DNA of 9,041 nt from Planctomycetaceae bacterium UBA6163 (GTDB taxonomy: Bacteria; Planctomycetota; Planctomycetia; Pirellulales; Pirellulaceae). Under the pieces are notes generated by a model. That model ran no database searches and was not told the origin of the DNA. It saw only the letters and a program-made list of their open reading frames with translations. The stretch spans positions 3,184 to 12,224 of the forward strand of contig DIUH01000384.1 in assembly GCA_002428205.1 (NCBI GenBank). Reading direction: 5' to 3'. Of the stretch, positions 1-7,415 are shown piece by piece (position 1 is the stretch's first letter; each line of letters starts with the position of its first letter). Made by a program: the position numbers and the translations under genes.

Positions 1-2795
1 TCTTGGAACACATATCCCGAAATTGATGCTGGCGGTACGTCGGTAAAGTCGTAATCAATCCCCTTGTCACCACTGGATAAAACGATCGAGCTAATGATAT
101 CGTCGATCGCGTCATTGCCGCCCAGCGAACCGACAATTTGGTCTTGGTGGAACAGGCCATCGGGCTGGATTTGCCGAAGCGAATAGGTGCCAGGTCGCAA
201 GCCGGTAAACTGATAAAAGCCATCCGCATTGGTGCGAGTCGTGTTGATGGTTTGCCCGGCGGCGTTTCTTAGTTCGATCGTTACCCCGGAGAGCACGCGG
301 TCGTTGCCATCAAGCCTTCTGTTTCTGTCGAAATCGATAAACGATTTACCTGATATCGAAGCGGGCAATTTTTCACAGAAGTTATACTCGACTAAGTTCT
401 GGCCGGGACCAATCGGTATCTCAGTAATGATGTCGCCACCCTCGGCCCGACCACCACCGGAGCCCGGACGTGCCGCGCCGCTGAAGTAGCCTTCAGGCTG
501 GGTTTCGACAATCTTGTATTGGCCTGGTGCTAGCCCATCAAACTCATAAAACCCTTGTTCGTTGGTATGAGTGAAGGTCACCAATTGGCCTGCGCCGTCG
601 AACAATTCGATCAGCACACCGGCCAATCCCGGTTCGTTATCTTGGCGGATACAGTCGCCGTTGCCATCAACGAAGACATAACCGCTGATCGATGACGGTA
701 ATAATTCGCCAAAGTTATATTCTGTCAGGATCGCGCCATAAGCGATTGGCACTTGTGAGATGACGTCCTGCAGCGAATCGTTACCGCCAGCGGAACCCGC
801 CTGTTGGCCACCTTGCAAGAATCCGACCGGTTGAGTTTGACGAAGCGTGTATTGTCCGGCGGGCAGGAACGTGAAACGATAGAAACCCGATGCGTCGGTT
901 GTGGTCGTCGCGACTTGACGGCCCGTTGCATCGATCAGGTCGACCCGTGTTCCCGCGATTGGGGCTTCGCCGCTATCGCGTCGATTGTTGTTGTTTTGAT
1001 CAACATAGACATAACCTGAAATCTCGGCGGGCGGCTTTTCACAGAAATCGTAGTCAACAGCGACTTCGCCCGAACCGAGTGTAATGCTGCCGATGCGATT
1101 ATCCGTTTCTTTGATTCCGCCGGCGGAACCGGGGCGTGCCGTGCCCGAGAAGTAACCCGCCGGTTGCTCCTGGACCACGGTGTAAGTTCCTGGTGGAATA
1201 GCCGTGAACGTATAAACGCCTTGGTCGTTCGTTTGAGTTGATGCGATTTCAACCCCTGATGCGTTGAGCAAGCGGATCGTCACACCGGCGAGCAACTGTT
1301 CGCCTGGGTCGTAAAGGCAATCATCATCGGTGTCGACGTGCACTCGGCCGGATAAAGTGGCGGGGCGAAGCTCGCCGAAGTTATAGTCAATTCCGCTTTG
1401 CCCCTGACGAATCGCGACCGAGGTTATCAGATCGCCTGGGTTGACCGCCGCGCCAACAGTAACGCCATTGATCGTGCCGGCGGTGTCGCGTCCGTCGAGG
1501 AATCCGGTCGGCTGAATCTGGCGGATCGAATAATTGCCAGGCATTAAGCCTGTGAACTTATAAAGGCCCTGGGCGTCAGTCTGGGTGGTGGCAACCACTT
1601 GTCCTGAAGCATTCACCAACTCAATGGTTGTTCCGGGGATCGCTTCTTCGCCATTGTCGCGAATGCCGTCATTATCGCGATCATGGTAGACGTATCCAGA
1701 AATCTGTGCGGGCGCCGCTTCGCAGAAATCATAACGTGTACCGGTCGCGCCGGCGGGCAATACGATATCACGTATCAAACCTCCGCCGACAGCCGAACCG
1801 ACCTCAATCCCGCTGATGCGGCCGACATGAGCCTTGCCGTCGATCAGCCCTTCGGGCGTGATTTCGATAATGCTGTAGGTTCCCTTGGGAACGTCTTCGA
1901 ATCGATACTGGCCGTCGGGGCCGGTAGTGGTGCGCGCGATCGTAACGCCGCCTGGGCCGACCAGTTCGATCGATACGCCGGCAAGCGGGGTGCTGCGTCC
2001 ATCATCGCGGCCACCGCAATCTTCGCCCGGCGGTGCTAGGTAGACTCCGCCGGTGATGATGCCGCGTGGCAGTTCGCCGAAATTGTAATCGGTGCCAACA
2101 CTGTTGCTGTTGAGTTGGACATTTCGGATCGCGTCGCCCGGTTCATCGGCGATACCGACAATGCGGCCATCGACGGTACCTGCGGAATCGCGACCGTCAT
2201 CCAGGCCGGGCGGCTGTGTCACTTGGATAATGTCATACAAGCCAGGCGGCAGATTTTGAAAACGGTAGGATCCGTCGGCCAGCGTTTGGGTTTCGATTGG
2301 TGAGAACGGGGCGATGGTATTTCGAGGGACCAGCCGAACGGTTACTCCGCCAATGCCCGCTTCACCAGGATCGCGTCGGCCGTTGTCGTTGTTATCTCGA
2401 TAAACAAAGCCGCTTACTTGTGCCGGTCTGGCTTCGGCGAAATCATAATCGACGGCGTGCAGATCACCGAGCGGGATGTTGATTCCGGTCAAGATATCGG
2501 ACGAAGCGGCACGTCCGACGGGACTGCCACCGATCGAACCGGCGACCGCGCCGACGCTAAAGAAACCTGAAGGTTGTGTTTGTACCACTTGGTATTCGCC
2601 TGGCATTAAGCCGAGGTTGGTACCGAACAGGTAGGAACCCGATGCCGAGGTCACTTGTCGGTGACCGGTGTCAATAAATTGTCCGGATGTTTCGTTTTTG
2701 CGAAATAGTGCGACGGTAACTCCGGGCAAAATCGCTTCGCCGGGATCCCGTCGGAGATTCAAATCGTCATCGATCCACACGGTACCGGCGATCGA
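1..2795 (-). repeat. Tandem array of nine SdrD B-like domain repeats (last one partial)
   Basis: Within the surface-protein gene, domains begin at about residues 261, 386, 506, 624, 739, 851, 962, 1073 and 1184. The spacings are 125, 120, 118, 115, 112, 111 and 111 residues. Every unit carries the acidic calcium-loop-like opening and the closing F-x-E motif, although unit 3 has a modified loop (APPGEDCGG in place of D-x-D-x-D-G). Units alternate in type. Units 2, 4 and 6 end in YNFGE and contain no cysteine. Units 3, 5 and 7 end in YDFCE and carry exactly two cysteines each. This gives a higher-order repeat of about 222-233 residues on top of the single-domain repeat. The repeats are clear in protein but quite diverged in DNA. 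Confidence 0.88.
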
Positions 2796-3572
2796 AATCG
2801 GTTTGGGAGTTTGGTTCGCGGTACCGACGGCGGCGGCCGATCGACTTGGGCGACTGTCGACCGTTGGCCCTTCATCGGGCGGCAACCTGAGTCCGAATTG
2901 GGCTGCGGGGTCGCCGAAGTCATTTTTGAACAGCGCCTCGGAGGTCGTTGCCTCAAAATGCGGTGCGGTGAAAGACGCGGTGAAAATCGCGTCTTCCATT
3001 TCCTGGCCGCTGGCGATTACATCGAGCGCGGCATTGAATCGATCAAGGTCGGCATGCATTCGCAGCACTTCGTCCAGATCGATCGAAAACTCCAGCAAGT
3101 CACCTGCTTTGAAGTTCGTTAGTCTGACGACAAGCTCGGTCGTGCCATCGGTCACATCAGCGGTGACGTCGACACGTTCACCGGAGATTGAATCGATCTT
3201 CGTAACTGCGAATGGGTGCCAACCCGCTTTGCCGCGTCCGCCTGGAGCGGTATCGAAGATCAAGTCGCCGATCGACAAACCATCTTTGTCTTTGTCGGTC
3301 GAAATGCGAAACTCCGTCATCTGGGTACCGGCCGCACCGCCGGTAAACGACATGATGAAGCGATCGGGAATCTCGTCGCTGCCCCAACCGCTATCGCTTT
3401 CCAGATAATCGGTTTCCAAGTAAACGATCCCGACATGAATCGGGTCCGCCGTCATCATTCGTCGCGGTTCGAGTTGTTCGGCGCGCAGTGGCCGACGTGT
3501 TGCGAATTGACGCGCGGGCGCAGTTGCCGACTTGGCGCGTGGGCGCCTGAAGATTCCGATTGGACTCCACAT
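1..3572 (-). CDS. Giant SdrD/Cna-B-repeat surface protein with LEPR-type N-terminus (3' end outside window)
   Basis: Reading leftwards from an ATG at 3570-3572, the frame stays open for 1190 codons to the window edge, so the C-terminus is missing. An in-frame TAG two codons before the ATG and an AGGGAGG Shine-Dalgarno 10 bases upstream fix the start. Residues 1-33 are basic. Residues 34-40 read LEPRRMM, matching the planctomycete extracellular 'LEPR' motif found near the N-terminus of large secreted proteins. Residues about 45-255 form a module I do not recognise. From residue 260 come eight complete SdrD B-like domains and the start of a ninth. Each opens with a calcium-loop-like segment (SGYVY-D-x-N-x-D-G-x-R-D-x-GE), has a central G-x-Y-x-F-x-x-L-x-P-G-x-Y core, and ends in Y-D/N-F-G/C-E. 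In Gram-positive adhesins such domains form rigid calcium-bound stalks. An extracellular or cell-surface structural or adhesive role is inferred. No ligand-binding or anchoring domain is visible in the part present. Confidence 0.9.
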   Translation of the reverse strand, partial: MWSPIGIFRRPRAKSATAPARQFATRRPLRAEQLEPRRMMTADPIHVGIVYLETDYLESDSGWGSDEIPDRFIMSFTGGAAGTQMTEFRISTDKDKDGLSIGDLIFDTAPGGRGKAGWHPFAVTKIDSISGERVDVTADVTDGTTELVVRLTNFKAGDLLEFSIDLDEVLRMHADLDRFNAALDVIASGQEMEDAIFTASFTAPHFEATTSEALFKNDFGDPAAQFGLRLPPDEGPTVDSRPSRSAAAVGTANQTPKPISIAGTVWIDDDLNLRRDPGEAILPGVTVALFRKNETSGQFIDTGHRQVTSASGSYLFGTNLGLMPGEYQVVQTQPSGFFSVGAVAGSIGGSPVGRAASSDILTGINIPLGDLHAVDYDFAEARPAQVSGFVYRDNNDNGRRDPGEAGIGGVTVRLVPRNTIAPFSPIETQTLADGSYRFQNLPPGLYDIIQVTQPPGLDDGRDSAGTVDGRIVGIADEPGDAIRNVQLNSNSVGTDYNFGELPRGIITGGVYLAPPGEDCGGRDDGRSTPLAGVSIELVGPGGVTIARTTTGPDGQYRFEDVPKGTYSIIEITPEGLIDGKAHVGRISGIEVGSAVGGGLIRDIVLPAGATGTRYDFCEAAPAQISGYVYHDRDNDGIRDNGEEAIPGTTIELVNASGQVVATTQTDAQGLYKFTGLMPGNYSIRQIQPTGFLDGRDTAGTINGVTVGAAVNPGDLITSVAIRQGQSGIDYNFGELRPATLSGRVHVDTDDDCLYDPGEQLLAGVTIRLLNASGVEIASTQTNDQGVYTFTAIPPGTYTVVQEQPAGYFSGTARPGSAGGIKETDNRIGSITLGSGEVAVDYDFCEKPPAEISGYVYVDQNNNNRRDSGEAPIAGTRVDLIDATGRQVATTTTDASGFYRFTFLPAGQYTLRQTQPVGFLQGGQQAGSAGGNDSLQDVISQVPIAYGAILTEYNFGELLPSSISGYVFVDGNGDCIRQDNEPGLAGVLIELFDGAGQLVTFTHTNEQGFYEFDGLAPGQYKIVETQPEGYFSGAARPGSGGGRAEGGDIITEIPIGPGQNLVEYNFCEKLPASISGKSFIDFDRNRRLDGNDRVLSGVTIELRNAAGQTINTTRTNADGFYQFTGLRPGTYSLRQIQPDGLFHQDQIVGSLGGNDAIDDIISSIVLSSGDKGIDYDFTDVPPASISGYVFQ

Positions 3573-3578
3573 GAACTA

Positions 3579-3594
3579 GGCACCTCCCTGTGCC
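3579..3594 (-). promoter_or_regulatory. Hairpin presenting the Shine-Dalgarno of the surface-protein gene
   Basis: On the minus strand the leader reads GGCAC-AGGGAG-GTGCC just before the ATG at 3572. The five-pair GC-rich stem (3590-3594 with 3579-3583, extendable by one G-U pair) encloses a six-base loop that holds most of the AGGGAGG ribosome binding site (3583-3589). It lies in the 99-base gap (3573-3671) between the WD40 gene and the surface-protein gene. I see no obvious intrinsic terminator in that gap, so read-through from the WD40 gene is possible. The pairing is seen directly; any effect on translation is inference. Confidence 0.4.
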
Positions 3595-3671
3595 CTGCGT
3601 CGACTCGTTGCAACCGTCGATTCTGTGGCCTACAAAAACGATTGTTCTTAGCCGTTAATAACCATCGGTGC

Positions 3672-4703
3672 TTATCGTCCCGTCGCTTTATCCCGCTCGG
3701 CCAATCTTGGATCTCGGCCATCGGAAACGATTGTTTTGAAGACCCGAGCGTCAAACCCACCGCTGTATAAGACTCCGTCCGCATACACCAATGAGTTGAT
3801 TGAACCGCTGTGGATATCAATATTTCGGGTGACTGCACCCGTTGTCACATTCACCAAGCGGATTCGGTTGTCGCTGCCAGCGACTGCGATCGTTGATTTA
3901 TCGATCGCCGCTACCGTGAAAAGTTTGCAAGGCAGAAAGTCGACTTGTTTCTTAATCTGATAATGATCAAGATCAAAAATCGTCGCGGCGCCATCTTCGC
4001 CAACGGTCACTGACCAGTTGGTACCGGGCAGGAAGACGATATCGCGGACCCGCGAAGCGTGGATCGTGAACTCGCCGATCTCTTGACCGCTGCGTGGATC
4101 GAAAAGATGTAACTTGCCCGATCGACCGACGACGGCCAAGCGATTGCCCGTGCCGTTGTAGCTGATCGCGCGCAGGTCGGCACAATCGCAATGCAGCGAA
4201 GGTCGATCCGTGTTGTCAAACAGCATCAATTGTGTGTCGAAGCCGACAGCGGCAAGCTGACTTCCGTCGGGTGAAAATCGGACGCCGAAGATGGTCGGCA
4301 GGTCGTCGATTTGGCGAGCGATCGACCATCGGTTGGTGCGATCCCACAAGGTCAATTGACCGTCATTGCCAGCGGATGCGAGCAACCGCCCATCGCCCCG
4401 AAATGCGAGAGTTCGCACCAAGTCACGGTGGCCGAGCAGGCGTTCTTTTTCTGTCAAATCCGTGGCGTCGAGCAAACGGATGGAGTAGTCATCGCCGGCG
4501 ACAGCCAGCAATTGGCCGCGCGGATCGATTGCCATCGCCGTGATTACGGGCGGGCGGTGATCTTCGCTCAACGGCTCGATCGCTCGGCTGAGCGGTGCGG
4601 CAATCCCCTCGCCAATCGCCAGTCCGGACGTTCCAATGATCGTCGCAAGCAACGATGATGTCGTTAGCAGGCAGCGACGGCGGTTGATTTTGATGTTCGT
4701 CAT
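3672..4703 (-). CDS. Exported seven-bladed WD40 beta-propeller protein with Tat-type signal
   Basis: This encodes 343 residues from the ATG at 4701-4703. I prefer this start over the in-frame ATG at 4760 because it puts a twin-arginine-like signal at the extreme N-terminus: NRRRCLL at residues 7-13, a hydrophobic stretch to about residue 29, and a likely cleavage site near GIAA at 33-36. The mature part is built of seven WD40-like repeats at about residues 52-79, 91-122, 135-164, 174-203, 215-245, 257-286 and 298-325. They show patterns such as FSPDG, LLASAG and LTLWD, which is enough for one closed propeller. WD40 propellers are usually binding scaffolds, and no catalytic domain is fused here. 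Tat export would mean it folds in the cytoplasm before crossing the membrane. It lies 99 bases upstream of the giant surface-protein gene on the same strand, so co-expression is plausible. The ligand or partner is unknown. Confidence 0.85.
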   Translation of the reverse strand: MTNIKINRRRCLLTTSSLLATIIGTSGLAIGEGIAAPLSRAIEPLSEDHRPPVITAMAIDPRGQLLAVAGDDYSIRLLDATDLTEKERLLGHRDLVRTLAFRGDGRLLASAGNDGQLTLWDRTNRWSIARQIDDLPTIFGVRFSPDGSQLAAVGFDTQLMLFDNTDRPSLHCDCADLRAISYNGTGNRLAVVGRSGKLHLFDPRSGQEIGEFTIHASRVRDIVFLPGTNWSVTVGEDGAATIFDLDHYQIKKQVDFLPCKLFTVAAIDKSTIAVAGSDNRIRLVNVTTGAVTRNIDIHSGSINSLVYADGVLYSGGFDARVFKTIVSDGRDPRLAERDKATGR

Positions 4704-4938
4704 ATCCGTACAATCCCCATGGGGTGTACCATCGGACGGCAGATGCCCGTTCCATGACAAAAGCTTGCCGCGGAAGCAAAATCGACGCGGTTTGCCCCCT
4801 TAACGGTGGAAAATATCGACACCTTGGACGGTTGCGGCTTTCCCAGACCTGCGATGTCGGGCAAAATAGGGGCCGGCGCGGGCGGCCAGAGACGCGTGCG
4901 TACACCTTCCATTCTTACCTTAATTAAATAGTTTTTTC
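4704..4938. promoter_or_regulatory. Divergent intergenic region between the WD40 gene and yidC
   Basis: This gap separates two divergently transcribed genes and should therefore carry promoters for both. I could not identify a convincing sigma70 -35/-10 pair on either strand. It contains a dyad beside the WD40 start (4705-4736), a GC-rich block around 4867-4888, and an AT-rich stretch with TTAATTAA (4920-4927) and a T-run just before the yidC start. No purine-rich ribosome binding site precedes yidC. Confidence 0.4.
4705..4736. promoter_or_regulatory. Imperfect inverted repeat next to the WD40 gene start
   Basis: The core is GTAC-AAT-CCCC-AT-GGGG-T-GTAC (4708-4729), flanked by TCCG at 4705 and CGGA ending at 4736. 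The arms are symmetric apart from spacers of 3 versus 1 base inside and a CAT insertion on the right. It ends one base from the WD40 start codon, so it could be a protein-binding operator or a structure in the mRNA leader. The symmetry is seen; the function is inference. Confidence 0.3.
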
Positions 4939-7404
4939 GTGGAACGTCGCATCCTTACCTGGATTATCACGTCGACCCTGTTTTTGGCGATCTACATGAC
5001 GTTGAACGTCATGTTCGTTCCCCAACCGCCTGTAAAACCGGTCGCCAAGCAACCGCCGGTTGCTGAAGATGGCGTCGCGGTCGATGGCGATGCGGCTGGA
5101 CAGCAGCTCGCTGATCCCGATCGTGTCGCTGGCGCTGATGCAGACCAGCCGCTCGCTGGCGGAGTCGCCGCCGCGGATGCTGAGTTCGACAACGCCGCTG
5201 CGGCAGCGCCGTCGTTGGTTACCCTGGGATCGATGGACCCGGCGTCGGGCTACTTTATCCTCGCCACACTGAACACCCGTGGTGGTGCGGTCGAGCGATT
5301 GGAATTGACCGAGCGGACGCCGCGTGGCAATCTGAAGTTCCGCCGAGTCGACACCAATAGCGGTTACCTCGGATACCTGGCCGCCAAATCGTCACCCGCC
5401 AGTGATGGTTGTGTTGTGCGAGTCATTGGTCCGGGGACGCCAGCGGCGTTGGCCAAAGCGCCCGGCCCGGATGTTCCCGACGGCTTGATGGTCGACGATT
5501 TGATTGTTGCTGTGGGTGGCAAAGCGATCTCTTCCGCGGTCGATCTCGAAGCGGTTTTGGCCGATACCCGTCCTGGCCAAACGCTGTCGATCGAGGTGGT
5601 GCGTTCTTCCGCCGGCAACCAACCGCTCGTTTTCTCTGCGACGCTGTCGGAGCACCCGCTCGACTTGGTGCGATTGTCCAGCACGGGCGGTGCCGACGAA
5701 GTGGTTGGCAATTTCGACCGACTTTCCTGCCGCGTTACGTTAAGCCAACTTGGGGCCGCTTCGATCCCCACGGGCAAGCAGAGCATCAGCGGTTTAGCTT
5801 GGATCGCCGACGCCGTCTATGTGCATGATGTGAAGGAGGCCGAAGGTGTCCAAAACAACGCGGTCTTTACGTTACCACTGCCAGTGGGACGACTCGGTGC
5901 GACCGCGACCGGACCGCTGGAGATCACCCGATCTTATAAGCTGAATCCGGCCAGTTATATGCTTGACATGGATGTGGCGGTTCGCAACGTCGGCGACCAA
6001 CCACAGAAGGTCGCATACCGGCTTGAAGGTCCCAATGGGATTACGCTTGAAGGTTGGTGGTACTCGACCAAAATCAGTCCGAACTTTATGGGTGGCGCCG
6101 CCGCTCGCGATGTCGTTTATCGGACCCAGCGTGACGGCCATCGACTGTTAAGCGGTTACGACCTCCTGAAGCGTGGCAAGAATAAACCGGTTGACCCGGA
6201 TCAGATGATCTTTGTCGAAGACGAACCGGAACCGAGCCGAGCACTGGCATATGCCGGGATCGATGCCCAGTACTTTAACGTCGCTTACTTGCCGCCCGAG
6301 GGTACGACAGAGTTTAAAGATTTTCGCCGTGCCGCAGCGACACTTGTCGCCGACGCAACCGCGATTCCCGTTCACCAGGAACGCGCCGTCAACGTCAGCT
6401 TCTTTTTGGATAGTGTCGTTCAAGAAGTGCCGCCACAAGGCGAAGTATCCCAGCAGTGGCAATTGTTCGCCGGGCCTAAGGCGCCTGAGTTGCTCGATTC
6501 GTTGGGGCTGAGTGATACGATCGAATATGGATGGTTTGGTGGCGTATCGAAGTTCCTCGGGTGGATCTTACACGGGTTTAACTGGATGATTGGCAATTAT
6601 GCCATCGCGATCATTCTGTTGACCGTATTGGTTCGTGCGTGCCTGTTCCCGCTCAGCCGTAATGCCGCCATCCATGCCCAGCGGATGCAAGAACTTGCGC
6701 CGGAATTGAAGAAGATTACGGAGAAATACAAGGACGACATGGAAGCGCGGTTGAAGGCCCAGCGCGAGTTCCAAAAGCGTGTCGGGTTCAATCCGCTTGC
6801 CGGTTGTTTACCAGCGTTGTTGCAGTTGCCGATCTTTATCGGATTGTACCGGTGTTTGTCGGTCGACCTCGAACTTCGCCAAGAAGCGTTGTCGTCGCGA
6901 TTGCAATGGGCCAATAATCTGGCCGCCCCAGATATGTTGTATTATTGGGGTGATTGGTTATGGGATTACCTTTCCGGTCGTGGTACCGGGTGGTTGGGCC
7001 CCTATTTTAATATCCTGCCTGTGTTTGTTGTGATCTTGTTTCTGATTCAACAGAAGATGTTCATGCCGCCGGCGACGGATGAACAACAGGCGATGACACA
7101 GCGGATCATGACCATCATGACATTGATGATGGCCATTTTCTTTTTCCGTGTACCGGCGGGTTTGTGTATCTACTTTATCACCAGCAGTCTGTGGGGGATC
7201 GCGGAGCGAGTTGTCGTCAAGCGAACCTTGCCACCATCTAAGGCGATTCCGGCGATGAGTGATGGTGATGTGGTGGACGGGACGGTGACAAGCAAGAAGA
7301 CCGAGAAGAAATCGTTTGCCGATCGCGTCCGCGATCAGCTTAATCCCGAACCGCCCAAGGCGTTGCCGCCTAACAAGCGAAAGAAGCCTTCGGGCAAGCG
7401 ATAG
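4939..7404 (+). CDS. yidC: Membrane protein insertase YidC, with a PDZ-like domain in its periplasmic region
   Basis: YidC inserts and folds inner-membrane proteins, alone or with the Sec translocon. The start is the GTG at 4939, because an in-frame TAA at 4921 excludes earlier starts and no ATG fits. The 821-residue product is well above the roughly 550 residues of E. coli YidC. Order: N-terminal membrane anchor (about 4-27); Ala/Asp/Pro-rich linker (about 28-88); periplasmic beta domain (about 90-525) interrupted by a PDZ-like insert (about 155-240); amphipathic helix (about 536-551); then the five-helix insertase core. The core shows helix 552-571 with the conserved groove arginine at R566, the charged cytoplasmic hairpin (about 575-614), helix 617-640 with NPLAGCLPALLQLPIFIGLY, helix about 690-706, and the closing pair about 723-755 with VPAGLCIYF. 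The tail (757-821) is rich in lysine and arginine, as in Rhodopirellula baltica YidC, whose C-terminal tail has been reported to bind ribosomes. The gene is divergent from the WD40 gene and is not next to rpmH or rnpA. Confidence 0.97.
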   Translation: MERRILTWIITSTLFLAIYMTLNVMFVPQPPVKPVAKQPPVAEDGVAVDGDAAGQQLADPDRVAGADADQPLAGGVAAADAEFDNAAAAAPSLVTLGSMDPASGYFILATLNTRGGAVERLELTERTPRGNLKFRRVDTNSGYLGYLAAKSSPASDGCVVRVIGPGTPAALAKAPGPDVPDGLMVDDLIVAVGGKAISSAVDLEAVLADTRPGQTLSIEVVRSSAGNQPLVFSATLSEHPLDLVRLSSTGGADEVVGNFDRLSCRVTLSQLGAASIPTGKQSISGLAWIADAVYVHDVKEAEGVQNNAVFTLPLPVGRLGATATGPLEITRSYKLNPASYMLDMDVAVRNVGDQPQKVAYRLEGPNGITLEGWWYSTKISPNFMGGAAARDVVYRTQRDGHRLLSGYDLLKRGKNKPVDPDQMIFVEDEPEPSRALAYAGIDAQYFNVAYLPPEGTTEFKDFRRAAATLVADATAIPVHQERAVNVSFFLDSVVQEVPPQGEVSQQWQLFAGPKAPELLDSLGLSDTIEYGWFGGVSKFLGWILHGFNWMIGNYAIAIILLTVLVRACLFPLSRNAAIHAQRMQELAPELKKITEKYKDDMEARLKAQREFQKRVGFNPLAGCLPALLQLPIFIGLYRCLSVDLELRQEALSSRLQWANNLAAPDMLYYWGDWLWDYLSGRGTGWLGPYFNILPVFVVILFLIQQKMFMPPATDEQQAMTQRIMTIMTLMMAIFFFRVPAGLCIYFITSSLWGIAERVVVKRTLPPSKAIPAMSDGDVVDGTVTSKKTEKKSFADRVRDQLNPEPPKALPPNKRKKPSGKR
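5401..5658 (+). other. PDZ-like domain inserted in the YidC periplasmic domain
   Basis: YidC residues about 155-240 read like an HtrA-type PDZ domain: a G-x-V-V-x-V-I-G-x-G-T-P-A opening (157-169 region), then DGLMVDDLIVAVGGKAI (181-197), which matches the usual 'GL-x-x-GD-x-I-x-x-V-NG-x-x-I' core, then PGQTLSIEVVR as the closing strand. YidC-type beta-domain sequence lies on both sides (RGGAVERLEL before; TRSYKL and GGAAARDVVY after), so the domain is nested rather than appended. PDZ domains bind C-termini or exposed strands of client proteins; which client is unknown. Confidence 0.75.
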
Positions 7405-7405
7405 G

Positions 7406-7415
7406 CTAACGTTAG
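7406..7415. other. Ten-base palindrome between convergent genes
   Basis: The perfect palindrome CTAACGTTAG lies in the 22-base gap between the yidC stop (7402-7404) and the stop of the opposing mtfA-like gene (7427-7429). It has no loop and no T-tract on either side, so it does not look like an intrinsic terminator. It may be a chance sequence. Confidence 0.2.

Noticed and set aside
1..2795. CRISPR-like or simple DNA repeat array
   Set aside because: The regularity is at the protein-domain level with about 111-125-residue periods; the DNA copies are diverged and have no short identical repeats with unique spacers.
2668..3408. 246-codon plus-strand open frame opposite the surface-protein gene
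   Set aside because: It lies entirely antisense to the clear repeat-protein frame. Its product is Ser/Pro-rich with no domain pattern, as expected for a shadow frame in GC-rich coding DNA.
3216..3770. 184-codon plus-strand frame spanning the gap between the surface-protein and WD40 genes
   Set aside because: It overlaps both minus-strand genes, including the end of the WD40 gene, and its translation shows no family pattern.
4704..4760. Longer WD40 start at the ATG at 4758-4760
   Set aside because: It would add 19 residues before the twin-arginine signal, has no ribosome binding site, and moves the signal away from the N-terminus.
4792..4819. Possible yidC promoter, TTGCCC with TATCGA at 16-base spacing
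   Set aside because: It matches the sigma70 consensus at only 4 and 3 positions; such matches arise by chance in a region of this size.
4867..4888. GC-rich block that might form a hairpin
   Set aside because: Only about four base pairs form before mismatches, and no T-tract follows.
4489..4905. 138-codon minus-strand frame overlapping the WD40 gene start
   Set aside because: It is out of frame with the WD40 gene, which has a convincing signal and propeller repeats; the product is unlike any protein I know.
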